In this document: positions 12,041-22,197 of the stretch, in pieces | Position numbering within the stretch: position 1 is the first letter of the stretch | Layout: each line of letters begins with the position of its first letter | Assembly: GCA_030068145.1 (NCBI GenBank) | Contig: JAPJBO010000010.1 | Coordinates: 1 to 64,000, forward strand | Length of the DNA stretch: 64,000 nucleotides | Direction: 5' to 3' | Source: Diplonema papillatum | Taxonomy: Eukaryota > Euglenozoa > Diplonemea > Diplonemida > Diplonemidae | Notes under the pieces: generated by a model | What the model was told of the DNA's origin: nothing | Seen by the model: the letters and a program-made list of their open reading frames with translations, nothing else | Database searches by the model: none | Translations under genes and position numbers: made by a program

Positions 12041-13275
12041 TCGCTGGTACCCAGTGAGGTTGTTGTCCGGCTCGTCCAGGAGATGTCGTGTGACGCTTCC
12101 ATCCACCCCATGCGCACATCCCCTTAGATCTTCCCGTCGGATACACATGCCTGTCATTTGCTGGCGTCGCAATGCCTGGCGCAGGTCATGCAACATAATC
12201 TCCGTCTGCTTCCCCGTCGCTTCGCTCACTCGGTAAGTGACCTGCTGCCCGATCTCGTTGGTGTACTCGATTGTTGACGAACTCGTCCACACCCACTCGG
12301 CTTGCTTCAGGGCGTCCCGCATTAGACCGTGCGGAGACCCAGCTGGCAAGGTCTCTTTTTTCTCCCAAGCCGTCTCTGCCAGCGTCCTGACCCACCGCCA
12401 CTTTTGCATCTGCCTGACCCAGGCTTTAACCCGCAGGTAAGCCGGCGCTGTGCTGGGATCCACCCGATGCCCGTGGTGTAGCACTTGCAATACCATCTCA
12501 ACTGCCCGTCGGCTTGGTCCGGTCCACAGCGCCGTCATGATTGACTGGCGCAATGTGTAGGACGTTCGGTTGCTCAACGGCATGACAGACACCCCATAGA
12601 ACGTCTTCGCGCACGCCGTCATCGATGCCAACTCCTCACGCGCCGAAGCAGGTACCGGGATCCTTTTTACTCGTTGTAGGTTCAGGATCGCCCCTTCCCT
12701 GCGCTTTTGAATTCTGCTCGACAGCTGGTGCCCGTGTCCTAACGCGTGCAACATCACTCCTAGACAATCAAAACTGTCGGTCCGTTCATAAAACCGTGGA
12801 GGGTCGTGGGACACGAAAGCATTTGCGCCCTGCCAAGTCATGATCTCGACTGCCGGCTGACTCCGCGTCGTTCCAAATGAGTGCGACTTCACGAGACAAA
12901 TCCACAAGCCCGTCAGTGCTGCGAATACCACCGTCTTGTTTGCAATGGTCTGCAACTGGCTCGCTCCTCTGGCTGTGGCCGTGATATCATCTACGTACGA
13001 CCGAGGTTTGCCCTCCTGGCTCACGTGCCTCATCCACACGCTTATCAACAGTCCGATTAGGACTACGCTGATTGCACATCCCTGCATTATGCCGTTGGTG
13101 GGTATGAAGCCCACCCCGACCGTCCCAGTAACCTTAAAGTGGCGCTTCATGTGCTGGTACGCGGCCTTCAATGCCCGAAATACCTTTCGGTTAAACCCCA
13201 ACTTTTTTGCCAGTCTCAACGTAATGTCGATAGGAACGGAGTCGAAGCATTTTTTGAAATCGAATGCTATCCCAT
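11855..13275 (-). pseudogene. LINE-A reverse transcriptase fragment
   Basis: The frame shows RT motif A (FDFKKCFDSVP at about 13275-13240), a motif-B-like GIMQGCAISVVL near 13100-13065 and motif C with the catalytic pair in YVDD at about 12997-12986, followed by thumb sequence. Upstream residues (EDLFWHLAAEIEEAQ near 13330-13290) continue the RT but in another frame, so a one-base deletion separates them. Downstream, the zinc-knuckle region continues in a different frame. The apparent start used by frame-finding is not ATG. The frame is a fragment of a larger polyprotein. Confidence 0.88.
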
Positions 13276-13395
13276 GTAGGGGTTCCCGGTGAGCTGGGCT
13301 TCCTCGATCTCGGCGGCCAGGTGCCAGAACAAGTCCTCAGTACTGGATGTCCAGGCCGGCATCCATGGAGCCCCTCTGGCGCCAGCTTGTCCTTG

Positions 13396-13412
13396 TGTGT
13401 GTGTGTGTGTGT
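13396..13412. repeat. Short (GT)n tract = (CA)n tail of LINE-B
   Basis: About eight GT units lie exactly between the 3' end of LINE-B and the first recognisable base of LINE-A. In LINE orientation it is a CA tail equivalent to the far longer one at 9907-10262. Confidence 0.85.
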
Positions 13413-15050
13413 TAAGAACCTATTTTAACGTGGCCCCCCTTTTGGCGAGAGTGCGTCCACGCGCGGATTCTTCTAGGTTACTGCAGATGCCCCCCTGGGC
13501 TGCTGATGGGGGCCTGGAGAGAGTATCATGCGGGCCGGACTGGTGCTTGAGGCAGCATGGTCTTTCTTCCTCTGTCTCGCACCGTCACTACACCGCCGGC
13601 TGCATCGCGCACACAAGTTCCTGACTTCTCGTCTGCCCGGACCCTCCTTCGAGTTCCTTCCCTGCGGAATTCGTCGACGTTTTGCAACCTCGCCCGTCTG
13701 GCCCCGGGTTGCGACCATCCTTCGGGGTATGTTTCCTCTGGCTGAAACGTAGCGGCCCATGCCAGGTGCTGCGGGACCAGCGGTGTCTCCTCTGCAGAAA
13801 AGAGACCGCTTTGTACATGCTCCCTGACACCCAGGATAACATCCTCGGCCGCTCTCGTGATCTGCGCTCTGCACGACACTCCCCGCACAATGGTCCCTCC
13901 AAGCGACGTTAGTACGAACCCGAAGTGCCATGGCCGCTTCGTCACCTTCGTGTATGAGCTTCCCAGCTCAATCAGGCTCAGTGCCTTCCCAAGGACAACT
14001 GTCGCAGCAGCTTCATCTGCTCCTGGCGGGGTGGCCGGCTCCGCTGCACGACGTCCATCGCCGCGTTGCTGAGCGCGTCCGCATCGCGGTTGCGCTCCCG
14101 CCGAACGTGTTCGAGTACCACGTGTAACCGCTGCTGGATGGCGCTTATGCGGGTACTTGCGCGGGTGAGCATCGGCCTCAGCTGCTCAGAGCAACTTGTT
14201 CGTTGTGTCACTTCGCCCACTGCGAGGTCGGAGCCACGCAATGCACTTCCCGCTCGACCCTTACTTGCTGAAGGAGCTCTAAGCTAGCCAGGAGTCCTTC
14301 ATACTCCGACGTTGTTCGTGCGCACGTTTGGCAGGGGCAGCACCATCTCCGCTTCTTTCTTGCCGTTCCGGTACAACAGCCCCCTGTTGTTGGCTTGTTC
14401 CTTGGGGCTTCAGGTGGCGGGGCATAGAACCGATTCTTCACGGGGGGCAGCTTGCACCCCGTTTCCAACACAAAGACTACTGCTAGCTCCGTGTAGCTGA
14501 TTCCCGGTTCCTGCCCCGGCGACGCCCACTTGAGCGCTTTCAGCCAGCCCGTGAAAGCTGTCCAGAGGCTCGGGCCGTGCTTCCATTTCGAGGTGGCTGC
14601 TGTGTGTGGGATGTCCGGTATGCTCAAGACCCGGGGGGGCGTCGGTACCCACCCTCTCGGATATTCTACCGTCCGGTGGTGTCGCGTGGACCGATCCGCC
14701 AAGCCATCCGCTTCCTGTCTGGCCACCAGTACCGCCACGAAGAACCTCTGCAGTCTCGCCACTACACGGATACTGCTCCCGACACATTGAGCTACGGCCA
14801 CTGCAGACCTATCTCTGCTAATTGTTTGTTTGCACGCAGTTGCGAGTCCACGAACGCCACGCACCCATGCTCGGCAGCCATTCCTCTGCAGTTGCCGGGA
14901 TTGTTGGCACCCGCATTTCGGAGTGCATCGAAACCCTTGCAGAGCTCAAACAGCGGCTTGGTCAGCCACAGTTTGAAAGGATGCGGAACCAAAGGTAGCA
15001 GCCACATCTTAAGCCATCCTACAGCACCTTCTGAGCGAGGGTAAACCGGT
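13413..15050 (-). mobile_element. LINE-B: second copy of the same LINE family, heavily decayed
   Basis: Minus-strand fragments match LINE-A in order: LQRFFVAVL linker and SYTELAVVFVLETG (about 14750-14430), an RNase H remnant (TTSEYEGLLASLELL near 14330-14280; NRDADALSNAAMD near 14085-14045), and the C-terminal region ending GASAVT with TAG at 13473, then a ~60-bp 3' UTR and (CA)n. The RNase H is split over several frames and lacks an intact first acidic motif, so it is a pseudogene. The 5' limit is unclear: frames from 14792 to 15478 carry no RT motif I recognise. Confidence 0.8.
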
Positions 15051-16400
15051 TGTACTTGATGGGAGGGGAACCCGCTCGTCCGAATCCGCTTGTTGCAGAC
15101 TTTTGTTCCGATGGCACAGCCGATCGGGTTGAGCGTGGGAACTTCTGTCCCTCGTTCTGATTCGATGGAGGTGCTAGCTTCTCTTTCCGTTTGCCAAGCG
15201 ACGGAAGGGGCCTCAAACCGACAAAATATACACGATACAGAAGCCCTTAGGCTGAACATGACAGAAGTGCGAGGCACTGCAAAGAGCGGGACAAACACCC
15301 ACGAGCACCAAACGTGGCAAAATCCACCGCGAAGCCTCACATCTCCACGACCAAAGGTGCCAGCGGGTGCTGGGGAGACAAAAACTAAAAACCCGGGGCC
15401 CCCCCTGATGCCTCCTAAACTCGGCATCGTTGTCAGCCGGACGGCAACGAGTGGGTGGGGACCCCCCAAACTCGGCACAAACCCGGAAAAACTCCAAGGT
15501 GGATCACACCACCTTGGAGAGCCTTGGCTGCCTCCTCCTGTGAGCTCGCTGCATCGGTAACAATGTGGACTCGAGAGACCAGGGGGGTTCGGTTGTGCAG
15601 TGGGCTGGATACCTTTAGTAACAACGCTGTTGGATATGTGGTAGGGCCTGGTCTGGCTTCGGTTCGAATTGTTTGGCCATGCTCTCTGAAGATGGTCAAG
15701 TAATAGCTAGTATGCATGACATGTATGTGGGCTTGCTGTGCTTTTTCAGCATCCATCCAGTAGATGGACTTCTATTTCGTCACCTTTGGCGTCGGATGCA
15801 TTCAACACGAGACAAAATCGCACGAGCCATTTGTGGATATTGCCACCTGAAGGAATTGCTCAGAGCATGAGAAGGAGAGAGACGCGTGCGAGCGGTCCTA
15901 GAACATGACAAGCGCGCTCACCCGCTCTACTGGTGCATTTTCGTTGCTTCTCTCTGCCTGTTCCTTCCTCTCTGCAGCAGGCTTTCTGAGAAAGTGAGAA
16001 AGGGAAGGAGAACGCATTGCTTTGGAACCAGAGCGAAGTTGAAGATAAAATACGACTGAACTGCAAGTAAGAAATTCGAAAGCAAGATCCTCGACATGGT
16101 GTAGTCTTTGTCATTGTGATGAGGTGCTCGAACTCATGTTCATCTGCATTTCACAAGCATCTTTTAGACGCCAGAATGCCAAAAACAGAGCATTTGCACA
16201 AACAGGGTTTCAGAAGATTCGGATCAGGTCTCAGATGACACGTGTGGCAGAAAGGTGGGTTACCTACAGGCAGAACACAATGACACTCTCTGTTTCAGAA
16301 TGGCTGCAAACCCCTGACAAATCTAGGCAATGGTTGGCTTCAAAGCATTCGCTGGCACTAGGATTTCTATAATCTGCAACAGGAGTAGGAAAGGCGAGCA
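15051..16400. other. No gene supported
   Basis: Frames on both strands are short or lack recognisable domains. The sequence around 15350-15500 holds C-rich blocks (CCCCCCCTGATGCC; GGACCCCCCAAACTCGG) occurring twice as near-repeats CTCGGCATCG/CTCGGCACAA. Confidence 0.4.
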
Positions 16401-16412
16401 CAAAGAGGAAGC

Positions 16413-16913
16413 TTATGCCTGTGCATGAGCTTTGCGTGTACCAGCCAGACTATTGTCACGCCCTCGATCAGGCTTCTGTGGTGAATGACGAGTGTCGTGG
16501 CCTCTTCCGTCTCCCTCTAAAAGACGTGTTGGCGTAGCCGATCTCGAGGGATTCGGTGGCTGCCTGTTCGGATCAACATGATGGTGGTGTGGGTTGTGAT
16601 ACCCTCTACCACGCAGTGCGCGCGCGTTGTGAATGGACGCACCCCGACCGCCCTTTCCTCGCCAAGGTCCCATCCAGTAACTCTTCTTTTGATTTTTGCT
16701 GTTTCTCGAGTGATGAGAACTGATCGTTGTCATCGTACTGCTGCCACCAGCTGTGCGTGAATTGCTGAACTGCCAGCCTCGAGCTTTCCATTTGAGCTGC
16801 TCGGATTTTTTCCTACCTGTAAGAGCCTCCTGTGTTTCAAGTCGCTCAATCAAACGGTCGAGGAACGTTTTCATCTGTGTTGAGTGCTTCAGTTGTTGAT
16901 AGCTTGATTGCAT
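16413..16913 (-). CDS. Hypothetical basic protein, 166 aa
   Basis: An ATG-initiated frame of 166 codons. The N-terminus (about residues 1-35) is an amphipathic, leucine-spaced helix (FLDRLIERLETQEAL); the rest is low-complexity, rich in Arg, Gly, His, Pro and Ser, with RGKGGRG and RGRGY patches like RNA-binding tails or retroelement gag proteins. A GTAGG sequence directly after the helical part could be a splice donor, which would make the basic tail non-coding. I do not recognise a family. It sits between two LINE clusters, so it may be of transposon origin. Confidence 0.35.
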   Translation of the reverse strand: MQSSYQQLKHSTQMKTFLDRLIERLETQEALTGRKKSEQLKWKARGWQFSNSRTAGGSSTMTTISSHHSRNSKNQKKSYWMGPWRGKGGRGASIHNARALRGRGYHNPHHHHVDPNRQPPNPSRSATPTRLLEGDGRGHDTRHSPQKPDRGRDNSLAGTRKAHAQA

Positions 16914-17339
16914 TCAGTTGTCTCCTGTGGCTCACCTAACGTCCAAAAATATCAAAACACGTACTTCGGGGGGAGAATTCTAGTAAAGCCCGAGTGTGTG
17001 AAATTGTAGGTGCAGCAGCCGTGTATGCAGACTTGAACATTTTGTCAAAAGCACCCCTCGCTGGGCATGAATACTGCTCCAGACGCCGAACAGATGTTTA
17101 ACGCAAGAGAAGGAAACAGTCAAGAAAATGATCATCAGGTGAACATTTGCAAATCCGGGTGCGGGGTAAGGCGCGCCTTTTATAGGACTGTTGTAGAATT
17201 CTTACACTGCGCCCCTCGGCTCCATTTTTGACATTGCTTTGCAATATCTTTATACTCATTGTCTAGAAAAATGTATGCAGTGGCGCAATCCATCTAACAC
17301 GAGCTGTCCTCACTCGCAACAGGTGATACAACGCGAAAG

Positions 17340-17437
17340 GAATGCGTAGTTTTGGTTTATTCTTTTGCTTTTCGTTGTCGACAACATTATTTACTTTCAG
17401 CGTCTTTTCATGCCGTTTAGTGACGGTATTTTTGGTT
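17340..17437 (-). repeat. Duplicate of the kinase 3' UTR (about 95 bp)
   Basis: Nearly identical to 22098-22190, the 3' UTR of the kinase gene, including CAAAAGAATAAACC and AAACTACGCATT on the minus strand and the palindrome GTTGTCGACAAC. The two copies are in the same orientation and bracket the LINE-C cluster. It begins downstream of the LINE-C1 3' end. 16914-17339 shows nothing I can call. Confidence 0.85.
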
Positions 17438-17521
17438 TTGTTTCTTCACCATGGATTTTCTGGACTATATGGTGCCATAGAGTTGTCGTACTCTCTCTAT
17501 GCCGCCCACGTCATGTTCGTT

Positions 17522-18951
17522 TAGCATTGAGTTCTTTTAAGTACATGAACCACATGGATTAGCATGCACTGCCTTGAAAGTCAGGTTATCGGATGACGTC
17601 GTCACCTGCCATCGCGTCGTCAAGGTCGAGCATTTGTGGAGCTAGCGGGGTTTGGCTTTCTTGCGATTCCAAAGACTGAGTCGGCGAGTACGAGGGCGGG
17701 CACGTGTGCCCGTTTTCCACTTTCGAGGGCATTGGTGTGCCCGTGGTCCCCGGTCGTTTCTGAGAGCTGCTTGCCCTCGGTACCTTCTTCTTCCTTCGAT
17801 GCACCCCTGAGTCGGGTGTGGTCGCCTTCGTCTTCTTCCGCTTGCGGCCGGCGATCGGGCCTTCCTTCGGGGTGCCGAGCACCCTCTTCTTCAGCGCTGG
17901 TCGTTCGCTGGTTCCTGGCGTTGGTGGCGGCCTCTTGGTCGCCCGTCCGGTCGTCGCCGTCTCCTTTTTCGTTGCCGCGAGCGGCGCTCGCGCCGCTCGC
18001 TTTCCTACTGGCGTTTCCCGTTGTACGCCCACCTGGGTGGGTGAGGAGGGCCTCTTCTTCTTGTTGCGTCCGGGGGTTGACTGGACGTTCGGCTTGTTGG
18101 ACTGGTGGTGGCCGCGGCTGCAACATGCCGCCGGTCGCCTCTGCGTCAGCGTAGGGAGCCTTTTGCACTCTTGGCAGGTTCCTCTGCCATGCGTGCGGCA
18201 GGCATGATGCCCGCTGCGGCAACACGCCGCCGCCGTCTTGCACTCGCCGCACTTCGTCGTGCTGTGCTCTGTGCACACCGCGATCGGCTGCCCATCGTTC
18301 GCGTGGTGATGGTGCCGGCAGCACATCTCTACCGTGGGAGCGTCCCTTCGGACGAGTGCTCTGCACGCCTCACACTTCCCTTTGTGATGGGTCGCGCACG
18401 TGACGAGTGCCTTCTCTATACCGACACCCGGCATATGCACGGGGTCTGGGTGCAGTTGTGGTGGTGCAGGCAGGGCCCACCTCGCCGCTCTCCCGATCGT
18501 CCAGTCAGGGTACGTCGGGCACTGCGTCCCTACATCGCTTCCTTTCACTTGTTCCTCAAGTATCGTCCCCGTGTGTGCCTCGCGAAAGCGTGGCCTGGGC
18601 CGTACACCCGATATCCCCGAGATGCCCATGAACGACAGCGACGTCGTCGGGCACACCCTCTCCCCTCTCATGCAGCTTCCCAGCCCTTGCTGTGCCGCCA
18701 GCTTGTCCAACGCGCTCATCATGCAGCGCAGGACGTTTCCCCGTTCTCTCACCCCCTTCGGCGCATTCCCGTGCAGCGGCATGCTGAGGCCCGAGAAGAG
18801 TTCAAAGTCGATCGCAAGCTCCAGCATTGACGCCTGCCTGTTCTCGGTCCATTGCATGTCCGACAGCCACGCTACCAACGCACAAAACGCCGGTAGTCCC
18901 CAGGTCTTGTTCCGCTCCCACGTCCATGACGGGGCAGTCCGCGCGAACGTT
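17522..18951 (-). mobile_element. LINE-C1: 5'-truncated LINE copy with Cys/His-rich protein tail
   Basis: A minus-strand copy with an open frame from about 18878 to 17586 (about 430 codons, stop TGA region after DDVIR). It starts within the ORF2 linker (MLELAIDFELFSG, equivalent to LINE-A's FMELAIDFEL) and then has three clear modules of C-x2-H-x4-C-x2-C-x(5-13)-CC-x(1-3)-HH (near 18400-18080), followed by a long Lys/Arg/Pro/Thr-rich tail. It lacks RNase H. The 3' end is CAGTGCATGCTAATCC...CTCAATGCTAAA and it has no CA tail, so this family is distinct from LINE-A/B although related. The 5' end is abrupt at 18951, where the tail of the next copy begins. Confidence 0.75.
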
Positions 18952-19251
18952 TAGCATTGAGTTCTTTTAAGAAAAAAAAAACATGAACCACATGGATTAA
19001 CATGCACTGCCTTGAAGTCAGGTTATCGGATGACGTCGTCACCTGCCATTGCGTCGTCAAGGTCGAGCATTTGTGGAGCTAGCGGGGTTTGGCTTTCTTG
19101 CTTGCGATTCCAGAGACTGAGTCGGCGAGTACGAGGGCGGGCACGTGAGTCCGTTCTTCACTTTCGAGGGCATTGGTGTGCCCGTGGTCCCCGGTCGTTT
19201 CTGAGAGCTGCTTGCCCTCGGTACCTTCTTCTTCCTTCGATGCACCCCTGT
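18952..19251 (-). mobile_element. LINE-C2: about 300-bp 3' fragment
   Basis: Only the last ~60 codons and 3' UTR of the C family are present (HRRKKKVPRASSSQKRPG onwards), starting abruptly at 19251 and ending with the same CTCAATGCTAAA terminus at 18952. The terminal coding sequence has a small frame disruption relative to C1. It lies exactly between C1 and C3. Confidence 0.8.
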
Positions 19252-21170
19252 TTAGCATTGAGATATTTTAAGTACATGAACCACATGGATTAGCATGCAC
19301 TGTGTCGCCGCTTAAGGTTACTTTATGACGTCGTCACCTGTCATTGCGTCGTCAAGGTCGAGTACTTGTGGCGCCAGGGGCGCTGGGCTTTCTTGCGGTT
19401 CCGGGGATTGCGTGGGGGGGCACAGGTGCGGACAGGCTTGCACGTTTTTCACTCTCGAGGGCACTGGAGTGCTTGGGGACGTCGAACGTTTCTGGTAGCT
19501 GCTTGCTTTAAGGGCCTTCCTCTTTCTTCGTTGCCCCCTGACTCAGGTGTGGTCGCCTTCGCCTTCTTCCGCTTGCGGCCGGCGATCGGGCTCTCCTTCG
19601 GGGTGCCGAGCACCCTCTTTTTCAACGCTGGTCGTTCGCCGGTCCCTGGCGTTGGTGGCGGCCTCTTGGCTGCCCGTCCGGTCGTCGCCGTCTTCTGCTT
19701 CGCTGGGGGCGCGCGCTTTCCCGCCGGCGTTTCTCGTTGTACGCCCACCTGGGTGGGTGAGAGGGGTCTCTTCTTCTTTTTGCTGTGTCCGGGGGTTGCC
19801 GGGGCGTTCGGTTCGTTGGGTTGGTGGTGGCCGCGGCGGCAGCACGCTGCCGGTCTCCCTCTGTGTCAACGTAGGGAGCCTCCTGCACACTCTGGCACAC
19901 TCTGGCACCACACGCGCACTTCCTCTGCAGCGTGTTCTTCCCCTTCCCTCCGTTGCAGCGGCTGCACTTCCAGGCCACCTTCGTCTTCTCCACGTCATCA
20001 CCCCAGTTGTGGACGTGCGCATCGACCTGCATCTCGCCTTCCGCACTTCCCGCGGCTTCACCTTCCATCTCGCCCGCCTTCCGCTTCGCGCTCGGCGCCA
20101 CGTCCTCCTGCCGAGCCGCCGGTGGGGCCTCCTGTTCCGCCTGGGGTAGCCGCGCGTTGGGGATGCGGCCTTTCCAATGCTTCGTACCGCTAGGTACGTC
20201 GCCGCCCCTCACCCTCCGGATGTAGAGCGGCGTCCTGTTCGCCCTCTTCACCACCTCGGCTGGCGGGTCCGTGCTGGCGTTGACCACCAGGTTGGTGCGC
20301 CTGCCTGTCACGAAGCACTTCGTGACCCGGCAGTCCCACTGCACCGCACGCAGTGCGGCGAGCATCTCCTCCTGATGCTCACCGACCTCGCTCTCCACCA
20401 GGAACCTCGCCTCGGGGGGGCCCTGGCGCTCCGGCGCTGCCAAGGAGCCGGCCCTGTCGATGAGCGTCCTGCGGGCCGCCGGGTTGCTGGCGGAGTAGCG
20501 CACCCCGTACCGCGTCCTCGCCGCTGCCACCCCGAGCGCGTCGGCGTGTCCGGCGATCTCCATCGCCTGCTCCAGCTTGGCATCCTCCGCCAGCCACACG
20601 ACGGGGTGCAACTCGTTGCCATTGACGAAGGATGGCGCGGCCCAGTACACGCCCCCCTTGCCGCTGGAGCGCAGTAGAGTCGGCGCCTCGCGCGTCGTGA
20701 CCCGCACTGACACCGTGTGCCGCGTCGACGTGCAACGGTGGTTAAACCGATGCCTCCTCTCGATGGTGACCCCCGCGGCCGCCGCTGCTCTTCGACACAG
20801 CACGTCTGCTGCTCCTGCTCCCGTCGCGGCACTCTTCAGCGAGGTGCGTGTCTTTACGTCGACGTCCTTGTACATTACTGTACACCACATGACCGTGGTC
20901 GCATCTCCCACATCAACCTCCTTCGCGACCGGTACACGTCCGACGTCGGCCCCACCCCACTGCGTCACGTAACACGACGCCTCCGTGCCGTTGTCGAATC
21001 TGACGATCCGCTCCCGACTCTCGTCCGTCAGCCTGCCCGGCGTCACCAGCGCGACCCTAAGGTCCTTCGCCTCCATCTCCAACAGCTCTCGGTACCCCGC
21101 ACCAAGCTGCTCCCCCGTTTCCTTTCTACCGGGTGGGGTTTTTTTTTTTTTTTTTTGCATCGTTGCATCG
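19252..21170 (-). mobile_element. LINE-C3: longer copy with ORF1-like protein and shared 3' end
   Basis: From an ATG at about 21160, followed by an A run that encodes lysines, a minus-strand frame runs to 19622. It encodes a ~510-residue basic protein with a four-cysteine cluster (CSRC...CACGARVC, near 19990-19890) and a Lys/Arg-rich end. Comparison with C1 shows that the last part (19748-19320, the same KRPPPTPG... and VLDLDDAM... ending) is in a different frame, so this copy carries frameshifts. The upstream protein differs from C1 and may be ORF1 of the element, or a different subfamily joined to the same 3' module. The terminus is CTCAATGCTAAA-like at 19252 with small differences. Confidence 0.7.
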
Positions 21171-21204
21171 TTGCATGATCGTTGCTCACTATGGTAGGCA
21201 CAGG

Positions 21205-21365
21205 GCAACCATGCAACGATGCAGTGCAACGATGTAGTGCAGCGATGTATTGCAACGATGTAGTGCAACGATGCGATGTCGTGCAACGATAGGAGTAACA
21301 AACCATAGGTTTGAACTGCGTATGCAGCAGTAGTGCAACTAGAGGACACCATGCAACGATGCAAT
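21205..21365. repeat. TGCAACGATGTAG minisatellite
   Basis: Repeated TGCAACGATG(T/C)AG units of about 13 bp. The related segment (T)n-GCATCGTTGCA occurs at 21137-21170 (beside the LINE-C3 start) and again at 21703-21727. Confidence 0.75.
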
Positions 21366-21402
21366 GGTTGGTTGGTTCAGTATGTTGTTGCAACTACCTG
21401 TG

Positions 21403-21649
21403 ATGGATGAAGCCAGTGACAGCGACGTGAGCGACTCTTCGGTGGATGACACTTCTTCGGCAGACGACGACGATTCATCTCTTGATAAGAAACCTCTTTC
21501 GCAATCGCGTGTTCCCGTGCAAGTCCGGCCTCCAGAAGTGACCCCTGCACCAGTGAATACAGAGCCAGAATCGTTGCTGACCCAGGCATCTGCACCAACC
21601 GCAAAGACAGGAAAAGTGCGAAAGGCCGCTGCTGCTGGTCTTTGGCTTC
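21403..21649 (+). CDS. Acidic Ser/Asp-rich orphan exon or fragment
   Basis: A plus-strand frame from ATG near 21403 encodes about 80 residues starting MDEASDSDVSDSSVDD, with a strongly acidic, Ser/Asp-rich N-terminus and then a Pro/Val-rich part. It reaches a GTAGGT sequence at 21650 that could be a splice donor; the frame stops just beyond. I cannot find a convincing next exon. Acidic N-termini are common in piggyBac-type transposases and in chromatin proteins, so it may be a transposon remnant. 21661-22097 otherwise shows only an unassigned minus-strand open segment (about 21990-21740). Confidence 0.3.
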
Positions 21650-22097
21650 ACGGTAGGTGACTATCCGCCAAGAAGACGTGTACTAGTAATTAATCGTCTT
21701 GCTGATTTTTTTTTTTGCATCGTTGCAAGAGGGTCCCGGCCGCCGAGAGTTAGGGATCTGTGCGGTTGCCGATCCATTGGCTAACACAAATGCTTGCGCA
21801 AGATAAAGTAAGTCCCGGCTGCCGGTTGTAGACACATTTTCATTTTTGGTCAACTGGCAAATCGGATGTATCGTGTGGTAGATATTTCCAAAGTCTTCTA
21901 TCAAAGGAGCTATTGAGCGTGTTGTCAGTTTTCTCACTTCGTCCACAGAGCGAATGGTGAGGCACGTCGTCAGAACTTTCTGTTCCGCCACGTGGCTTTT
22001 GAGGACATATGATAGCAGTTCCGAAGAAGTGCATCAATGTTTTGCCAAATCCTCCACTGGTAGCTCTAACGAGACCCATGTGGTAGATCGGTAGAAA

Positions 22098-22190
22098 GAA
22101 ATGCGTAGTTTTGGTTTATTCTTTTGCTTTTCGTTGTCGACAACATTATTTACTTTCAGCGTCTTTTCATGCCGTTTAGTGGCGGTATTC
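22098..22190 (-). promoter_or_regulatory. Kinase 3' UTR with AATAAA
   Basis: Just downstream of the kinase stop. On the minus strand it contains AGAATAAACC followed by AAACTACGCATTTC. The same AATAAA plus ACTACGCATTTCTT combination lies downstream of HAUS3 (about 50055-50085). Confidence 0.55.
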
Positions 22191-22197
22191 GGAAAGG

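Noticed and set aside
17548-17580. U6 snRNA resemblance (GATTAGCATG) in the LINE-C terminus
   Set aside because: A ten-base match only; the rest of U6 is absent, so probably chance.
17636-18954. Long plus-strand frames opposite LINE-C1
   Set aside because: Shadows of the minus-strand Lys/Arg/Pro-rich coding region; no domain, while the minus frame has conserved Cys/His modules.
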